Shown here in pieces: positions 27,094 through 36,351 of a stretch of DNA of 64,000 bases (positions within the stretch are counted from its first letter, which is position 1; each line of letters starts with the position of its first letter). The notes below the pieces were generated by a model. The model saw only the letters and a program-made list of their open reading frames with translations. It did no database searches and was not told the DNA's origin. Made by a program: the position numbers and the translations under genes. The stretch comes from Methylocella tundrae (GTDB lineage: Bacteria; Pseudomonadota; Alphaproteobacteria; Rhizobiales; Beijerinckiaceae), in the NCBI RefSeq assembly GCF_901905185.1, contig NZ_CABFMQ020000001.1, positions 62,001-126,000 of the forward strand, read 5' to 3'.

Positions 27094-27119
27094 GCGCGCC
27101 TCATTTGAAATTATCATGT

Positions 27120-27755
27120 TCAGGCAAAGGCTTCGGTCATGAGCGTTTCAATGCGCCCTTCGGCGAAGCTTTTGCGCGTCGCTTCAGTAGAGCCTCCGAC
27201 GTCGATGGCCCGGCAGGCGTCCTCGATCACGACGGCCGAGAATCCATGCGCCTTTGCGTCCTCCGCCGAATAGCGCACGCAAAAGTCGAAAGCGAGGCCT
27301 GCGATGAAGATACGGCTAAATCCGCGTTCGCGCAGATATCCGGCAAGGCCTGTCGGCGTCATTCGGTCGTTCTCGAAGAACGCGGAGTAGGAATCGATTC
27401 CGCGCCGGAAGCCTTTGCGCAAAATGAGTTCTGCATGGGGAATATGCAGGTTCTTGTGGAGGGCGGCGCCGGGCGTATCCTGAACGCAATGGTCCGGCCA
27501 TAGAATTTGAGGACCATAAGACGCCTCGATCATCTCGAAAGGCGCGCGGCCATGCGTCGACGCGAAGGAGAGATGCCCGCGCGGATGCCAGTCCTGCGTC
27601 AGGACAACATGTTCAAAGCGCGCGGCGAGCCTGTTGATCAGCGCGACTGCCTCGTCGCCGTGCGGAACCGCAAGCCGCCCGCCAGGACAAAAATCATTTT
27701 GAAGGTCGACCACGAGAAGAACGTCGCCGGCGGATGGTTGGATGCTGGGCCTCAT
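27120..27755 (-). CDS. pncA: Nicotinamidase
   Basis: Hydrolyses nicotinamide to nicotinate for NAD salvage. 211 residues from ATG 27755; an upstream ATG at 27836 would add 27 unconserved residues. Catalytic triad residues are visible: Asp in [12 protein letters not shown], Lys in [15 protein letters not shown], and Cys in [16 protein letters not shown]. Metal ligands are suggested by [12 protein letters not shown]. It heads the operon with the ABC exporter, though no functional link between the two is obvious. Confidence 0.93.
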   Translation of the reverse strand: MRPSIQPSAGDVLLVVDLQNDFCPGGRLAVPHGDEAVALINRLAARFEHVVLTQDWHPRGHLSFASTHGRAPFEMIEASYGPQILWPDHCVQDTPGAALHKNLHIPHAELILRKGFRRGIDSYSAFFENDRMTPTGLAGYLRERGFSRIFIAGLAFDFCVRYSAEDAKAHGFSAVVIEDACRAIDVGGSTEATRKSFAEGRIETLMTEAFA

Positions 27756-28011
27756 AGCGCGAGAATCTCCGGGCTTGCCATCGCGGGTGCTTTCCGACTC
27801 GTTTAGGCCGAGCGTGATCGCTGGTTTTGCGCCCATTATCCCACGTCCCCGCCGAAACGCGGGCTGAGCGGAAGGAAGCGAGCGTCACATTATCCGCAAC
27901 TCGAATTTGGAACAAACCGGCCGAAAGAGGTTATGCTCAGAGCGTTATATGCGCATGATCGCCGCGACCGAGGCGGCGCGGAATTGGCTGCTGACCATTG
28001 GAGAATCCGCC

Positions 28012-28395
28012 GTGACGGATGACAAAAAAGAACGCACCTATTCGGATGAGGAAGTCGAAGCCAGGCTGAAGAGCGAATTGCCGCATTGGCGTCTGGAGGA
28101 CGGCTGGATCCGCCGTAAATACAAGACGCATAGCTGGAAGGGCACGCTGATGGTGATCAATACGGTCGGCCATCTTGCGGAAGCAGCCTGGCACCATCCG
28201 GACATTACCGCCTCTTACGCCTGGGTCGAGGTGAGGCTCAAGAATCACAATGCGAGGGGCATCACCGACAAGGACTTTGAATTGGCGAAAAAGATCGAGG
28301 AAGTGGTGTCCTGGCAGCCGGGGAAAGCCGGCGGCGCGCTCGAAGGAACGCCGGAGAAAGACCCGCGCTTCGCCTATTTGAAATATGAAGATTAA
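28012..28395 (+). CDS. Pterin-4a-carbinolamine dehydratase
   Basis: Dehydrates 4a-hydroxytetrahydropterins. About 127 residues from GTG 28012, preceded by GGAGA; an ATG at 27949 would give 148. The active-site signature E-x3-H-H-P is present in AEAAWHHPDITASYAWVEV. The carboxy tail past residue 100 is longer than in the classical 100-residue enzymes and is rich in Gly, Lys and Glu. Proteins of this family are often encoded near H4MPT genes in methylotrophs, and this one lies convergent to fhcBADC. A role in pterin-cofactor maintenance is therefore plausible but not shown. Confidence 0.88.
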   Translation: MTDDKKERTYSDEEVEARLKSELPHWRLEDGWIRRKYKTHSWKGTLMVINTVGHLAEAAWHHPDITASYAWVEVRLKNHNARGITDKDFELAKKIEEVVSWQPGKAGGALEGTPEKDPRFAYLKYED

Positions 28396-28400
28396 AGCAT

Positions 28401-28862
28401 GATCCCAAAAAGTTGCAGACTTTTTGGACGAGATCATGCGGTGAGGCGGGGATGATCCCAAAAAGTTGCAGACTTTTTGGACGAGATCATGCGGTGAGGC
28501 GGGGATGATCCCAAAAAGTTGCAGACTTTTTGGACGAGATCATGCGGTGAGGCGGGGATGATCCCAAAAAGTTGCAGACTTTTTGGATGAGATCATGCGT
28601 TGAGGCGGGGATGATCCCAAAAAGTTGCAGACTTTTTGGACGAGATCATGCGGTGAGGCGGGGATGATCCCAAAAAGTTGCAGACTTTTTGGACGAGATC
28701 ATGCGGTGAGGCGGGGATGATCCCAAAAAGTTGCAGACTTTTTGGATGAGATCATGCGTTGAGGCAGGGGATGATCCCAAAAAGTTGCAGACTTTTTGGA
28801 TGAGATCATGCGTTGAGGCGGGGATGATCCCAAAAAGTTGCAGACTTTTTTGGGATCAGATC
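28401..28862. repeat. Nine-copy tandem array of a 53-bp palindromic (REP-like) repeat
   Basis: Copies begin with GATCCC at 28401, 28454, 28507, 28560, 28613, 28666, 28719, 28773 and 28826. The period is 53 bp apart from one 54-bp step. Each contains the inverted repeat CCAAAAAGT-TGCAG-ACTTTTTGG and a trailing GATCATGC. Two variants alternate. Copies 1-3, 5 and 6 read GGACGAG/GCGGTGAG; copies 4, 7 and 8 read GGATGAG/GCGTTGAG. The last copy ends as a full palindrome with TTTTTTGGGATC. It lies between convergent genes. Units abut in the same orientation without unique spacers, so it is not a CRISPR. Confidence 0.95.
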
Positions 28863-28908
28863 GCAAGGGCGGGGCGGACCCACCGCCCTTCAACTCGAAG
28901 ATCGCGCC

Positions 28909-29712
28909 TTAAGCAGGAAAGAAAACTTCGCCCTTGCCAAGCACGGCTGTGTCTCCGGCGAACCGGCGAAGGCGTTTTGCAAAAAGCTCGGCGGCGCCTT
29001 TGCTTTCCTTTCGAAGGAAACGGGAAAAGACGCCCGCGAAGCTTAACTCGTGAGCGCCGCAATCGACGAATGTCGGAGCGAGCGCAGGGGTTGCGCCGAC
29101 GAGGATTGTCCCCCGGCGCATGAGATAGCCGGGGAGCAATCCGGCGCCGCCAACGGCGATCAGCGTTCCGGCGATGATGCGGCTGCCGAGATAGTCGCCG
29201 GCGGCGCCCTCGATGACGATCGTTCCGCGGCGCAGGCGGTCGCCGGCGCGATGACCGGCTTTTCCGCGCACGACCAACAATCCGCCGGTCATGCCTTCCA
29301 TTTCGCCGTCGAGGGGCGCGCCGAGAAAATCGCCCGCGTTGCCCTTGATCTCGAGGCTTCCGCCTGACAGGGCTGATCCCGCGAAGGGGCCGGCGTCGCC
29401 ATTGATGACGAGGCGTCCGCCGCTCATCGCGCGCCCGGCCGCATGGCCGCAGTCACCCTCAAGAATGATCTCGCCGCTCTTCAGGCCGTGGCCAAGATGA
29501 TCGAATCGCGTGGAGCCGCCTTCGAAACGGATCGTCTCGACGCCGCCCGGCGTGATGTCGAAAATATCGCCGACGGTGCGTTTTTCGCGAGTCGTCTGCA
29601 ATTCGATGGCTGCGATTTCGCTCGCCGATTTGCCGTCCAGCCCATGCGGCGAGAGAGGCGAAAGATCGAGCCGCTGATCGGGCTCCTGTTTCAGCGCGAG
29701 AACGAGAGTCAC
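28909..29712 (-). CDS. fhcC: Formyltransferase/hydrolase complex subunit C (FhcC)
   Basis: Structural and electron-path subunit related to archaeal formylmethanofuran dehydrogenase subunit C and to the glutamate synthase alpha-helix domain. 267 residues, made of about seven right-handed beta-helix turns with the recurrent G-x-x-x-G pattern (GRAMSGGRLVINGDAG, GSALSGGSLEIKGNAG, GRLVI-type repeats). The Fhc complex of methylotrophs transfers the formyl group from H4MPT to methylofuran and releases formate. Its start overlaps the fhcD stop by ATGA. It is the last gene of fhcBADC, and the tandem-repeat array follows. Confidence 0.94.
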   Translation of the reverse strand: MTLVLALKQEPDQRLDLSPLSPHGLDGKSASEIAAIELQTTREKRTVGDIFDITPGGVETIRFEGGSTRFDHLGHGLKSGEIILEGDCGHAAGRAMSGGRLVINGDAGPFAGSALSGGSLEIKGNAGDFLGAPLDGEMEGMTGGLLVVRGKAGHRAGDRLRRGTIVIEGAAGDYLGSRIIAGTLIAVGGAGLLPGYLMRRGTILVGATPALAPTFVDCGAHELSFAGVFSRFLRKESKGAAELFAKRLRRFAGDTAVLGKGEVFFPA

Positions 29713-30608
29713 GGCAAAAGATCCTTCAAATGGAAGTGGAAGGGGCCGAGTTTGCCGCCATAATTGCCGGCGCCGACGCGCACCGCGCCGTCTTTGGGCC
29801 CGAGCTTCACAATGGCTGCGAGCCCGGCGCGCATCGCCTCGGCGACGGCGGCCTCGGTCAGGCCGTCGATGACGATTTCGAGGACGCAGCCGATGTCTTC
29901 ATCAAGGGCGCTTTTCGTGATTCCGCGCAGCGTCGGGCAATAGGCGTCATTGGTCGAGGCCGGCACGCCGGCATATTTGGAGCCGACCTTTGAGCCCGAT
30001 CGCACAATGCCGCCGGGGAAGGGCATGATTGCGCCATCAACGCCATTCATTGCCTCGATCGCATGTTCCGCGGCGTTGAGCGTCGTTGTGAAATTGGCGC
30101 CCATGATCAATAGATTGCCGCCGCCGACGGCCTTTTTGGTGAGGCCGGTCGTAGCTTCGCATAGAAACTCGCCGTCCATGCAGGGGATTCGCCAGAAGTG
30201 GCGATCGAGAAACTTCTTCGAGATCTGCCAGCCGTCGCCGAAGTAGCGCAGCGAATCGCCGATCGCCAGCCTGTCGGGACCTTCAAGATCGGCGAAGCAG
30301 GCGGAGCCCGGCGAGGTCAGAACGCATTGCCCAGCGCGATTGACCAGCTGCGTCTGTAGCATGTCGGTCGACATAGAAAATAATAAAACGCGAACGCCGG
30401 GCCGGCCGTCCGGCGTTTGGTCGGCGGGGATCTCGCGATCGATTCCAGCCTCGACGCCGCAGCCGATGACGGAGGTGGCGAAGCCTGTCATCGTTGTCGC
30501 CGCCTGCCGCGCCCACTTCAAGTTTGGAGCGGTGAGGATAATCGCCGTGCCGCGCATCGGAAACGCTTCGGCGAAGGTCTCGTCGATGCGGACGCCATTA
30601 CTTATCAT
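29709..30608 (-). CDS. fhcD: Formylmethanofuran--H4MPT formyltransferase (FhcD/Ftr)
   Basis: Moves the formyl group between H4MPT and methylofuran. 299 residues from ATG 30608, chosen because it overlaps the fhcA stop as ATGA; ATG 30617 would add three residues. Family blocks include NGVRIDETFAEAFPMRGTA at the start, VIGCGVEAGIDRE, GGNLLIMGANFTTTLNAAEHA, and the end LGPFHFHLKDLL. It lies between fhcA and fhcC in the order B-A-D-C known from Methylobacterium. Confidence 0.95.
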   Translation of the reverse strand: MISNGVRIDETFAEAFPMRGTAIILTAPNLKWARQAATTMTGFATSVIGCGVEAGIDREIPADQTPDGRPGVRVLLFSMSTDMLQTQLVNRAGQCVLTSPGSACFADLEGPDRLAIGDSLRYFGDGWQISKKFLDRHFWRIPCMDGEFLCEATTGLTKKAVGGGNLLIMGANFTTTLNAAEHAIEAMNGVDGAIMPFPGGIVRSGSKVGSKYAGVPASTNDAYCPTLRGITKSALDEDIGCVLEIVIDGLTEAAVAEAMRAGLAAIVKLGPKDGAVRVGAGNYGGKLGPFHFHLKDLLP

Positions 30609-32233
30609 TGGGCGCATGCGACCTCCTTGAACGGATCTGTGCGCGGAAGAATATGGGCGGGAACCGCGAACATATTATGCGAGATGCCGTAGTGGCGCTC
30701 ATAATAGGCGCTGAGGCGCCGGTTGATCGCCTTGTCGTAGCCCGGGTTGACCTTCAGCGTCTTGCCCCAGCGATAATGGCTGACGCGTCCGTCGCGCACC
30801 ACGAGATCGCCGTCCTTGAACACGAGATGCGCATGACGGAACATTTTCGCGATGTCGTCATTCGGGGAGTAGACGGCCACATCCGCGACGGCGCCCTCGC
30901 CAAGTTGGCCGCGATCCTTGAAGCCGAACAATTTCGCCGGCGCCGCGCGCGTCATGGTCGCGATTTCATTGACGTCATATTCGCGCGTGAGCGATGGCAG
31001 GGTCGTATAGGCGAGAACGTCCTGCGGAATCCGCGAGAGAACTTCCGCCCGGCGTTCCTTGCTCATCAAAAGGGCGAAGATATCCGGATAGGTGGTGAAC
31101 GGCGCGCCGTTCGGGTGGTCGGTGGTGAAGAAAATCCGGTATGGATCGTTGATCAGCAGGAAAAGCTCGAGGCCAACGGCCCACTGAATCGCGTTGATGA
31201 AATCGCCTTCGCGGTAAAGGTAAGGGACGATGCCGAAGCCATTGGCGTCGCCATCGAGGATCACCGATTTTTTCGGCTTGGCGCTACCGGCGGCGCCAAA
31301 CTGGCGCAGCACATCGGCGGAAATCGTGACGGTCTGACCAAACATCACCTGACCAATATCGACGGTGACGTTCGGCGTCGCATTGACCTTGGCGGCGAGC
31401 GTCGCCGCGGCTGACGAGAAGCCGTGTTCTCCTTCCGAGCCATAACCGTAGAACTGCATATGCGCGAGATGCAGCGGAAGCCCGCGGGACGCCTCGATCG
31501 TCGCGAGAGCGGTTGCGACATTTCCGGGGACGCCGAGATTATTCGAGTGGAGGTGCAGCGGATGCGGAACCTTGAGGTCTGTCAGCGCCTGCTGCAAGCC
31601 TTCGACGATTTTGCGTGAGGAGACGCCGTAAAAAGGCACCACATCGTCGAGGCTGAATGTCCGGGCATTATATTTGAAGGCCTCGGCGCCGCCCGCGTTG
31701 ATGCATTTCAGGCCGAGGCTGTGCGTCGCCGTCAGGGTCGCCGCGACATAATCCGCGATCGCCGCCGGGCTTTCGCCGTCGCGCAGAAGGCTCAGGAGAA
31801 AATCATCATTGCCGAGGATCGTCAGAGTCGCCTTGTCGATGATCGGAATGTCTGACAGTTCGAGATGCGCCTGCAAGGCCTGATGCGGCGCGACCGCCGG
31901 CTCGACGACCGTCGTAAAGCCCATGCCCGCGTAAATGGTTCCGGTCTCATAGGTTGACCATTTCGCCGTGCCGAGCGGCAGCATCGGAGCCGCCCGCGCG
32001 CGATGCAGTTCCGGCAGAAGCAGGCGCGCGGTATTCACATTGCCGCCGGCGATGTGAGAATGAATGTCGATCGCGCCCGCCATGACGATTTTGCCCGAAA
32101 CGTCATGCGTCTGGTCCGGCTGGCGGCCTTGCGGCGCTCTGATGACGCGACCGTCCTCGATCCAGAGGTCAGCGATCTCGTCGCGTTGATGATAGGGATC
32201 GACGATGCGGCCGCCCTTCAGAAGAATCAGCAT
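30605..32233 (-). CDS. fhcA: Formyltransferase/hydrolase complex subunit A (FhcA)
   Basis: Amidohydrolase-type subunit that hydrolyses formylmethanofuran to formate. 542 residues. Metal-binding motifs of the amidohydrolase fold are visible: AIDIHSHIAGGNVN (HxH), PLHLHSNNLGVPGN and LHLAHMQFYGYGS. The FFTTDHPNG block supplies a further acidic ligand. The ATG at 32233 follows directly after the fhcB stop with no gap, and the gene overlaps fhcD. It acts in the cytoplasm with FhcB, C and D. Confidence 0.96.
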   Translation of the reverse strand: MLILLKGGRIVDPYHQRDEIADLWIEDGRVIRAPQGRQPDQTHDVSGKIVMAGAIDIHSHIAGGNVNTARLLLPELHRARAAPMLPLGTAKWSTYETGTIYAGMGFTTVVEPAVAPHQALQAHLELSDIPIIDKATLTILGNDDFLLSLLRDGESPAAIADYVAATLTATHSLGLKCINAGGAEAFKYNARTFSLDDVVPFYGVSSRKIVEGLQQALTDLKVPHPLHLHSNNLGVPGNVATALATIEASRGLPLHLAHMQFYGYGSEGEHGFSSAAATLAAKVNATPNVTVDIGQVMFGQTVTISADVLRQFGAAGSAKPKKSVILDGDANGFGIVPYLYREGDFINAIQWAVGLELFLLINDPYRIFFTTDHPNGAPFTTYPDIFALLMSKERRAEVLSRIPQDVLAYTTLPSLTREYDVNEIATMTRAAPAKLFGFKDRGQLGEGAVADVAVYSPNDDIAKMFRHAHLVFKDGDLVVRDGRVSHYRWGKTLKVNPGYDKAINRRLSAYYERHYGISHNMFAVPAHILPRTDPFKEVACAQ

Positions 32234-33322
32234 TTAGGCGTCTCCACCGATCTGTTGGGCGATGCTGGCGATGAAGGAGGCGACGGAAACGGCGTTGCTT
32301 CGGCGCGACGCCTCCCGCGCGACGATGGCTCCGACCTCGCGCGCGAACTCAGCCGCGTCATAATCGACGCCTGGCTGTCCTACGTCCACTCGAACCGCGG
32401 GCTCTTTCGAAAATTGCGCGCCCGCGGGGACGAGGGCGATAACGGGAATCTCTCTTTTCCATGGCGGCGCCACGGCGCTATAGGCCGAGATCCAGAGAGC
32501 GGCGTCCGCCTCCCCGCTTTCGACCAGCCGGTCAGCGTCGAACCGCCAGCTGTCATGTTCGGGATAACCGCGGCCGAAGGAGGTCCGCACCGGGAACCCC
32601 GTCGACCAGCCGGACGTCTGCACCACCCCGAATGCATTGTCGCTCGTTCCGAGCGGCAGGCTCGTGAATCGCGTCGTCTTGTTGAGATCGAGGATAAGGC
32701 CAGTGACCATTTCGACGGACAGCCGGTCGAGTTGCCGCGGTCCCCAGACAGCGACGCCAAACCGCGCCTTGTTCAAGATTCCAGCGATCTCGTCGAGCTT
32801 CTGCTTCACCTCCTCGGGGGCGGCGATCGGCCGTCCCGCGACGCGCGCGCGCAACGCCGCCAGCGTCGTGTGAAGGTCGCTTGTTTCCACCGTCTCGATA
32901 GCGACGCCCTCGATCGCGACGCCGTGCGGCGGCGCGATCCAGATGACCTTTCTTGGGCCGCGTTCAAGATCCAGCAGCGGCGATTGCGCGGGAGCGAGGC
33001 GCTCGATCAGCTCCGGCCAGATGGCCGTCAGATCATCACCGATGAAGACAAGCACGTCTGCCTGCAAGCGCGCGACGCTTGGCGTCGTCAGCATCGCGCC
33101 AGCCTGTCGCACGACGTCGAGATCCGTGAAGATTTCGTGCGATCGCAAATGATCGTAAACGCCACGAATGCGCTCGGCGAGGAGGATCGAGACGCGAGCG
33201 CCTGCGATGTCGGCGCCAAGCCCGGCGATGACGGGGAGGCGCGCCCGCGAAAGAATCTCCGCCGACCGCTCAGCCGCCGCTTCAAGCGAAGCGGATTTTC
33301 CGTCTATCCGAGCGTCAACCAT
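32234..33322 (-). CDS. fhcB: Formyltransferase/hydrolase complex subunit B (FhcB)
   Basis: Related to the molybdenum/tungsten subunit FwdB/FmdB of archaeal formylmethanofuran dehydrogenase. The bacterial version has lost redox activity. 362 residues with characteristic VAVWGPRQLDRLSVEMV, LGTSDNAFGVVQTSGW and WISAYSAVAPPW stretches. No cysteine is seen where the archaeal enzyme ligates its cluster and metal, in agreement with a purely structural or hydrolytic complex. It is the first gene of fhcBADC, and its promoter should lie in the 460-bp region upstream. Confidence 0.93.
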   Translation of the reverse strand: MVDARIDGKSASLEAAAERSAEILSRARLPVIAGLGADIAGARVSILLAERIRGVYDHLRSHEIFTDLDVVRQAGAMLTTPSVARLQADVLVFIGDDLTAIWPELIERLAPAQSPLLDLERGPRKVIWIAPPHGVAIEGVAIETVETSDLHTTLAALRARVAGRPIAAPEEVKQKLDEIAGILNKARFGVAVWGPRQLDRLSVEMVTGLILDLNKTTRFTSLPLGTSDNAFGVVQTSGWSTGFPVRTSFGRGYPEHDSWRFDADRLVESGEADAALWISAYSAVAPPWKREIPVIALVPAGAQFSKEPAVRVDVGQPGVDYDAAEFAREVGAIVAREASRRSNAVSVASFIASIAQQIGGDA

Positions 33323-33783
33323 CGACCTTCCTCCAAGTGCTTGCCCGTGCGGCGCTTGACGCGCCCTTTTTGAGCGCGCGTTTTCCTGACGTCACGCGCT
33401 TTAGCGGCGTTGTCGAGAAATCGCCCCGCTGTCATCCTTGCGCGCGGCGGCGCGACCACCATGTCCGCGCAGCCCTAGCCCGCGAGCGCGCCGTTTTGGC
33501 GCCGCCGCGTCCCTGTGACAAGACGAAAAGACGTTCCTCCATGACTGGGGACCGGTCGATCCCGGCGATGAAGGGGTCATGATCCTATCGGCTGCAATCG
33601 TCGTTGGCGAGGGCGTTTCGCGGAATTCGGACGAGCGCGGCGATTGACGCTGCGGGCGCCCCGAAACGAAGCGGATGCTACGTGAGGGGCCTAGCTGGCG
33701 CAAGACGACGCCGGCGCTTTTTTTTTGGCGCGTTTGGCGGCGCCTCTTCGCCGGCTGGACTGGCGATTTGTCGCAAGCTGGCG
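33323..33783. other. Intergenic region upstream of fhcB
   Basis: 461 bp between divergent units. It should hold the fhc promoter. A nine-base T run occurs near 33718-33727. No gene with recognisable features and no clear operator were seen. Confidence 0.4.
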
Positions 33784-34146
33784 ATGAGAGTTGACGCCAC
33801 GGGACATATTATGCATATGGAATTTTTGGACGTTCTCTCGGAAAGCGCGGTCTTGGCGACCCCTCCTGCTGAGCCGAAGGGAGTGCCGGAGGAAAAGTCC
33901 ATGCTTCATCAAGCCGCAGCACCAAAGGATTCGATCTTCGGCGGGGCTTTTGCGCCGCACGCCGGCGGAGCGCCCTCCGTCTGGAGCTTCGAAGAAGCCG
34001 GCGGTCGTCGCATCCCGCTTCATGCCTACAAAGGCCGGCCGAGGCCGCCGGAGCCGCCGAAGGCTCCCGCCCCGGCTCCAAAAGAGGCGCCGAAACCGAA
34101 ACAGGACGCGCCGCAGCCGTCTGAACCGCCAAAGACAGCCAAATAA
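33784..34146 (+). CDS. Small Pro-rich protein of unknown function
   Basis: About 120 residues if it starts at ATG 33784; ATGs at 33811 and 33817 are alternatives. The first half is ordinary (MEFLDVLSESAVLA, then SIFGGAFAPHAGGAPSVWSF). The second half is a Pro/Lys-rich tail (PPEPPKAPAPAPKEAPKPK). No family is recognised. Third-position G/C in this frame favours it over the opposite strand. No good ribosome-binding site decides the start. It sits alone between fhcB and pabB. Confidence 0.45.
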   Translation: MRVDATGHIMHMEFLDVLSESAVLATPPAEPKGVPEEKSMLHQAAAPKDSIFGGAFAPHAGGAPSVWSFEEAGGRRIPLHAYKGRPRPPEPPKAPAPAPKEAPKPKQDAPQPSEPPKTAK

Positions 34147-34390
34147 GGCTCTCGAACACAAAGATTTTGCCGCGGCCCCGGCCTGCGTTATGCATTATCG
34201 GCGGCGATTTAACGCACATGCCCATCAGCTGAGTCTCGGCAGGCGTTCGGCTGTTTGTATGGCCGTGGGCTTTGCGCAGGGGTTGCAGGGCCAATAGAGC
34301 GGCGCCATGTGGCTTTCAGCTCCAGCGATCGGCCGGGCGAAGGGAAGCCGCGACAGGCCGCGGCTGGAATGAAGGTTCACGGGCACACTC

Positions 34391-35755
34391 ATGCATGTCA
34401 TCGAAATCGATTTCGGCGACCCTGTCGAGGCAGCCTGGGCGCTCGCGGATTTGCCGTTTTTAACCTTTTTCGACAGTGCGATGGTCGATGGGACGCTTGG
34501 CCGCTACAGTTTCATCGCAGCCGATCCCTTCGCGAGGATTCAAGGCAAGGAAGCCGATGCGGGCTGGACGCTCCGGCTGAAGTCGATTTTGACGGAATAC
34601 TGGATGGACCCTGTGCCGGGCTTGCCTCCGTTTCAGGGCGGCGCCGCGGGGCTGTTTTCCTATGAACTCGGGCGCAGTCTCGAACGCCTCCCGGCGCCTT
34701 TGCGTGACGATCTCGCCTTTCCGGATCTGTCTCTCGGGCTTTACGACGTCGTTGTCGCCTTTGACGCCCTCGAGCGTCGCGCCTGGATCATCTCAACGGG
34801 CCTTCCTGAAAGCGATCCGGCGTCGCGCCAGAGGCGCGCGGTGGAACGCGCCTTCTGGTTTGAGGAAAAGCTAGCGCGCGTGCCGCGCGCGGGGTCCGCG
34901 GGGCATATCTCGCTTTCAGGCTGGACCAGCAACTTCACGCGGCAAACATATGAGAAGGCCGTTGCTGAAGTGATCGAGCGCATTCTCGCGGGCGATATTT
35001 TCCAGGCTAATCTTTCGCAGCGATTTGAAGCTCGGGTCCCGCCGGACTTCGATCATTTCGGCTTCTATCGCCGCCTGCGCCGGGTCAATCCGGCGCCTTT
35101 CGCCGCCTATCTCGACCACACGAACTTTATCATCGCATCGGCTTCGCCGGAGCGGTTTTTGCGCGTCGAGGGCGATCTCGTCGAGACGCGGCCGATCAAG
35201 GGCACGCGGCCGCGCTTCGCCGATGCGCTCGTCGACATGTTGCAGACTAAGGCGCTCGGTGAAAGCCGCAAGGATCGCGCCGAAAATGTCATGATCGTCG
35301 ACCTGCTGCGCAATGATCTCTCGAAGGTTTGCAGGCCCGGCTCCGTGCAGGCGCCGCAACTTTGCGCTCTTGAATCCTATGCGACGGTTCATCATCTCGT
35401 CTCAACCGTGATCGGGCGCCTCGCTGACGGCTTTGGGCCCGTCGACGTTCTCGCCGCCGCCTTTCCCGGCGGATCGATCACCGGGGCGCCAAAATTGCGC
35501 GCGATGGAAATCATCACGGAACTCGAAGGCCATGCCCGAGGCCCCTATTGCGGCGCCATCGGCTATCTCGGCTTCAACGGAAGCATGGATTTGAACATCG
35601 TCATTCGCACCGCGAGCTTTCGCGCGGGCGCCTGCGTCGTGCAGGCTGGCGGCGGAATTGTTACGGCCTCCGACCCCGCTTCGGAATATATCGAGACGCT
35701 CGACAAGGCGAGGCGCATTTTCGAGGCATTCGGCGCCAAGGAATTTGCGCAATGA
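34391..35755 (+). CDS. pabB: Aminodeoxychorismate synthase component I
   Basis: Converts chorismate plus ammonia to 4-amino-4-deoxychorismate for p-aminobenzoate. 454 residues. The chorismate-binding core shows GDIFQANLSQRFEA, ETRPIKGTRPRF, MIVDLLRNDLSKVC, and FPGGSITGAPKLRAMEII. Its stop overlaps the start of the glutaminase subunit (ATGA). Anthranilate synthase (TrpE) is the alternative. The neighbouring H4MPT genes make p-aminobenzoate the better guess, since H4MPT is built on it as well as folate. Confidence 0.9.
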   Translation: MHVIEIDFGDPVEAAWALADLPFLTFFDSAMVDGTLGRYSFIAADPFARIQGKEADAGWTLRLKSILTEYWMDPVPGLPPFQGGAAGLFSYELGRSLERLPAPLRDDLAFPDLSLGLYDVVVAFDALERRAWIISTGLPESDPASRQRRAVERAFWFEEKLARVPRAGSAGHISLSGWTSNFTRQTYEKAVAEVIERILAGDIFQANLSQRFEARVPPDFDHFGFYRRLRRVNPAPFAAYLDHTNFIIASASPERFLRVEGDLVETRPIKGTRPRFADALVDMLQTKALGESRKDRAENVMIVDLLRNDLSKVCRPGSVQAPQLCALESYATVHHLVSTVIGRLADGFGPVDVLAAAFPGGSITGAPKLRAMEIITELEGHARGPYCGAIGYLGFNGSMDLNIVIRTASFRAGACVVQAGGGIVTASDPASEYIETLDKARRIFEAFGAKEFAQ

Positions 35756-36351
35756 TCCTCGTCGTCGATAATTACGATTCTTTCGTCCACACCGTTGCGA
35801 GCTACCTGCGCGAACTGGGCGAGACGCCGGTCGTGATCCGCAACGACGCCGCGCTGCCAGATGAGGCGCCGGAGGCGATCGTCATTTCGCCGGGACCTTG
35901 TACCCCCAACGAGGCTGGAATGTCGATGCAACTCGTCCGCGACTACTCCGGGCGCGTGCCCATTCTCGGCATTTGTCTTGGTCATCAAGCCATCGGGCAG
36001 GTCTTTGGCGGCCGCGTCACACGAGCGTTGCGGCCGATGCACGGCGAGGCGAGCGCGGTGCGTCATGGGGGGCGCGGCATACTTAAAGGCTTGCCTGACC
36101 CCCTCAACGTTGGACGCTATCATTCGCTGATCGTCGAACTCGAGGATCCGCGGGCGCCGCTGGAGGCGACGGCCTGGTCGCAGGAAAATGAGATCATGGC
36201 GCTACAGCACCGCGAGCACCCGACGTTTGGCGTGCAGTTTCATCCTGAATCGATCTTGACGGACAAGGGCCATTTGCTGTTGCGCAATTTTCTCGGCTTG
36301 ATCGAGGGGCGATCGGATCGGGTCCCGGTAAGCTCAAGCTCAGCGGCGTAG
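35752..36351 (+). CDS. pabA: Aminodeoxychorismate synthase component II (glutamine amidotransferase)
   Basis: 199 residues; releases ammonia from glutamine for the PabB partner. Class I glutaminase motifs are present: the opening VVDNYDSFVHTVASYL, the oxyanion loop VISPGPCTPNEAG, the nucleophile Cys in GICLGHQAIGQVFGG, and the His-Glu pair in VQFHPESILT. It overlaps pabB by four bases. It could also serve anthranilate synthase, as in many bacteria with a shared subunit. Confidence 0.92.
   Translation: MILVVDNYDSFVHTVASYLRELGETPVVIRNDAALPDEAPEAIVISPGPCTPNEAGMSMQLVRDYSGRVPILGICLGHQAIGQVFGGRVTRALRPMHGEASAVRHGGRGILKGLPDPLNVGRYHSLIVELEDPRAPLEATAWSQENEIMALQHREHPTFGVQFHPESILTDKGHLLLRNFLGLIEGRSDRVPVSSSSAA

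Noticed and set aside
28401..28862. Tandem 53-bp repeats considered as a CRISPR array
   Set aside because: Repeats abut without unique spacers, contain internal palindromes, and no cas genes are near. Better explained as REP-like elements.
32003..33373. 456-residue reading frame on the + strand
   Set aside because: Antisense to fhcA and fhcB, whose family motifs are clear on the - strand.
33809..34294. 161-residue reading frame on the - strand as an alternative to the Pro-rich protein
   Set aside because: Arg/Ala-rich with no motif and poorer third-position pattern than the + strand frame.
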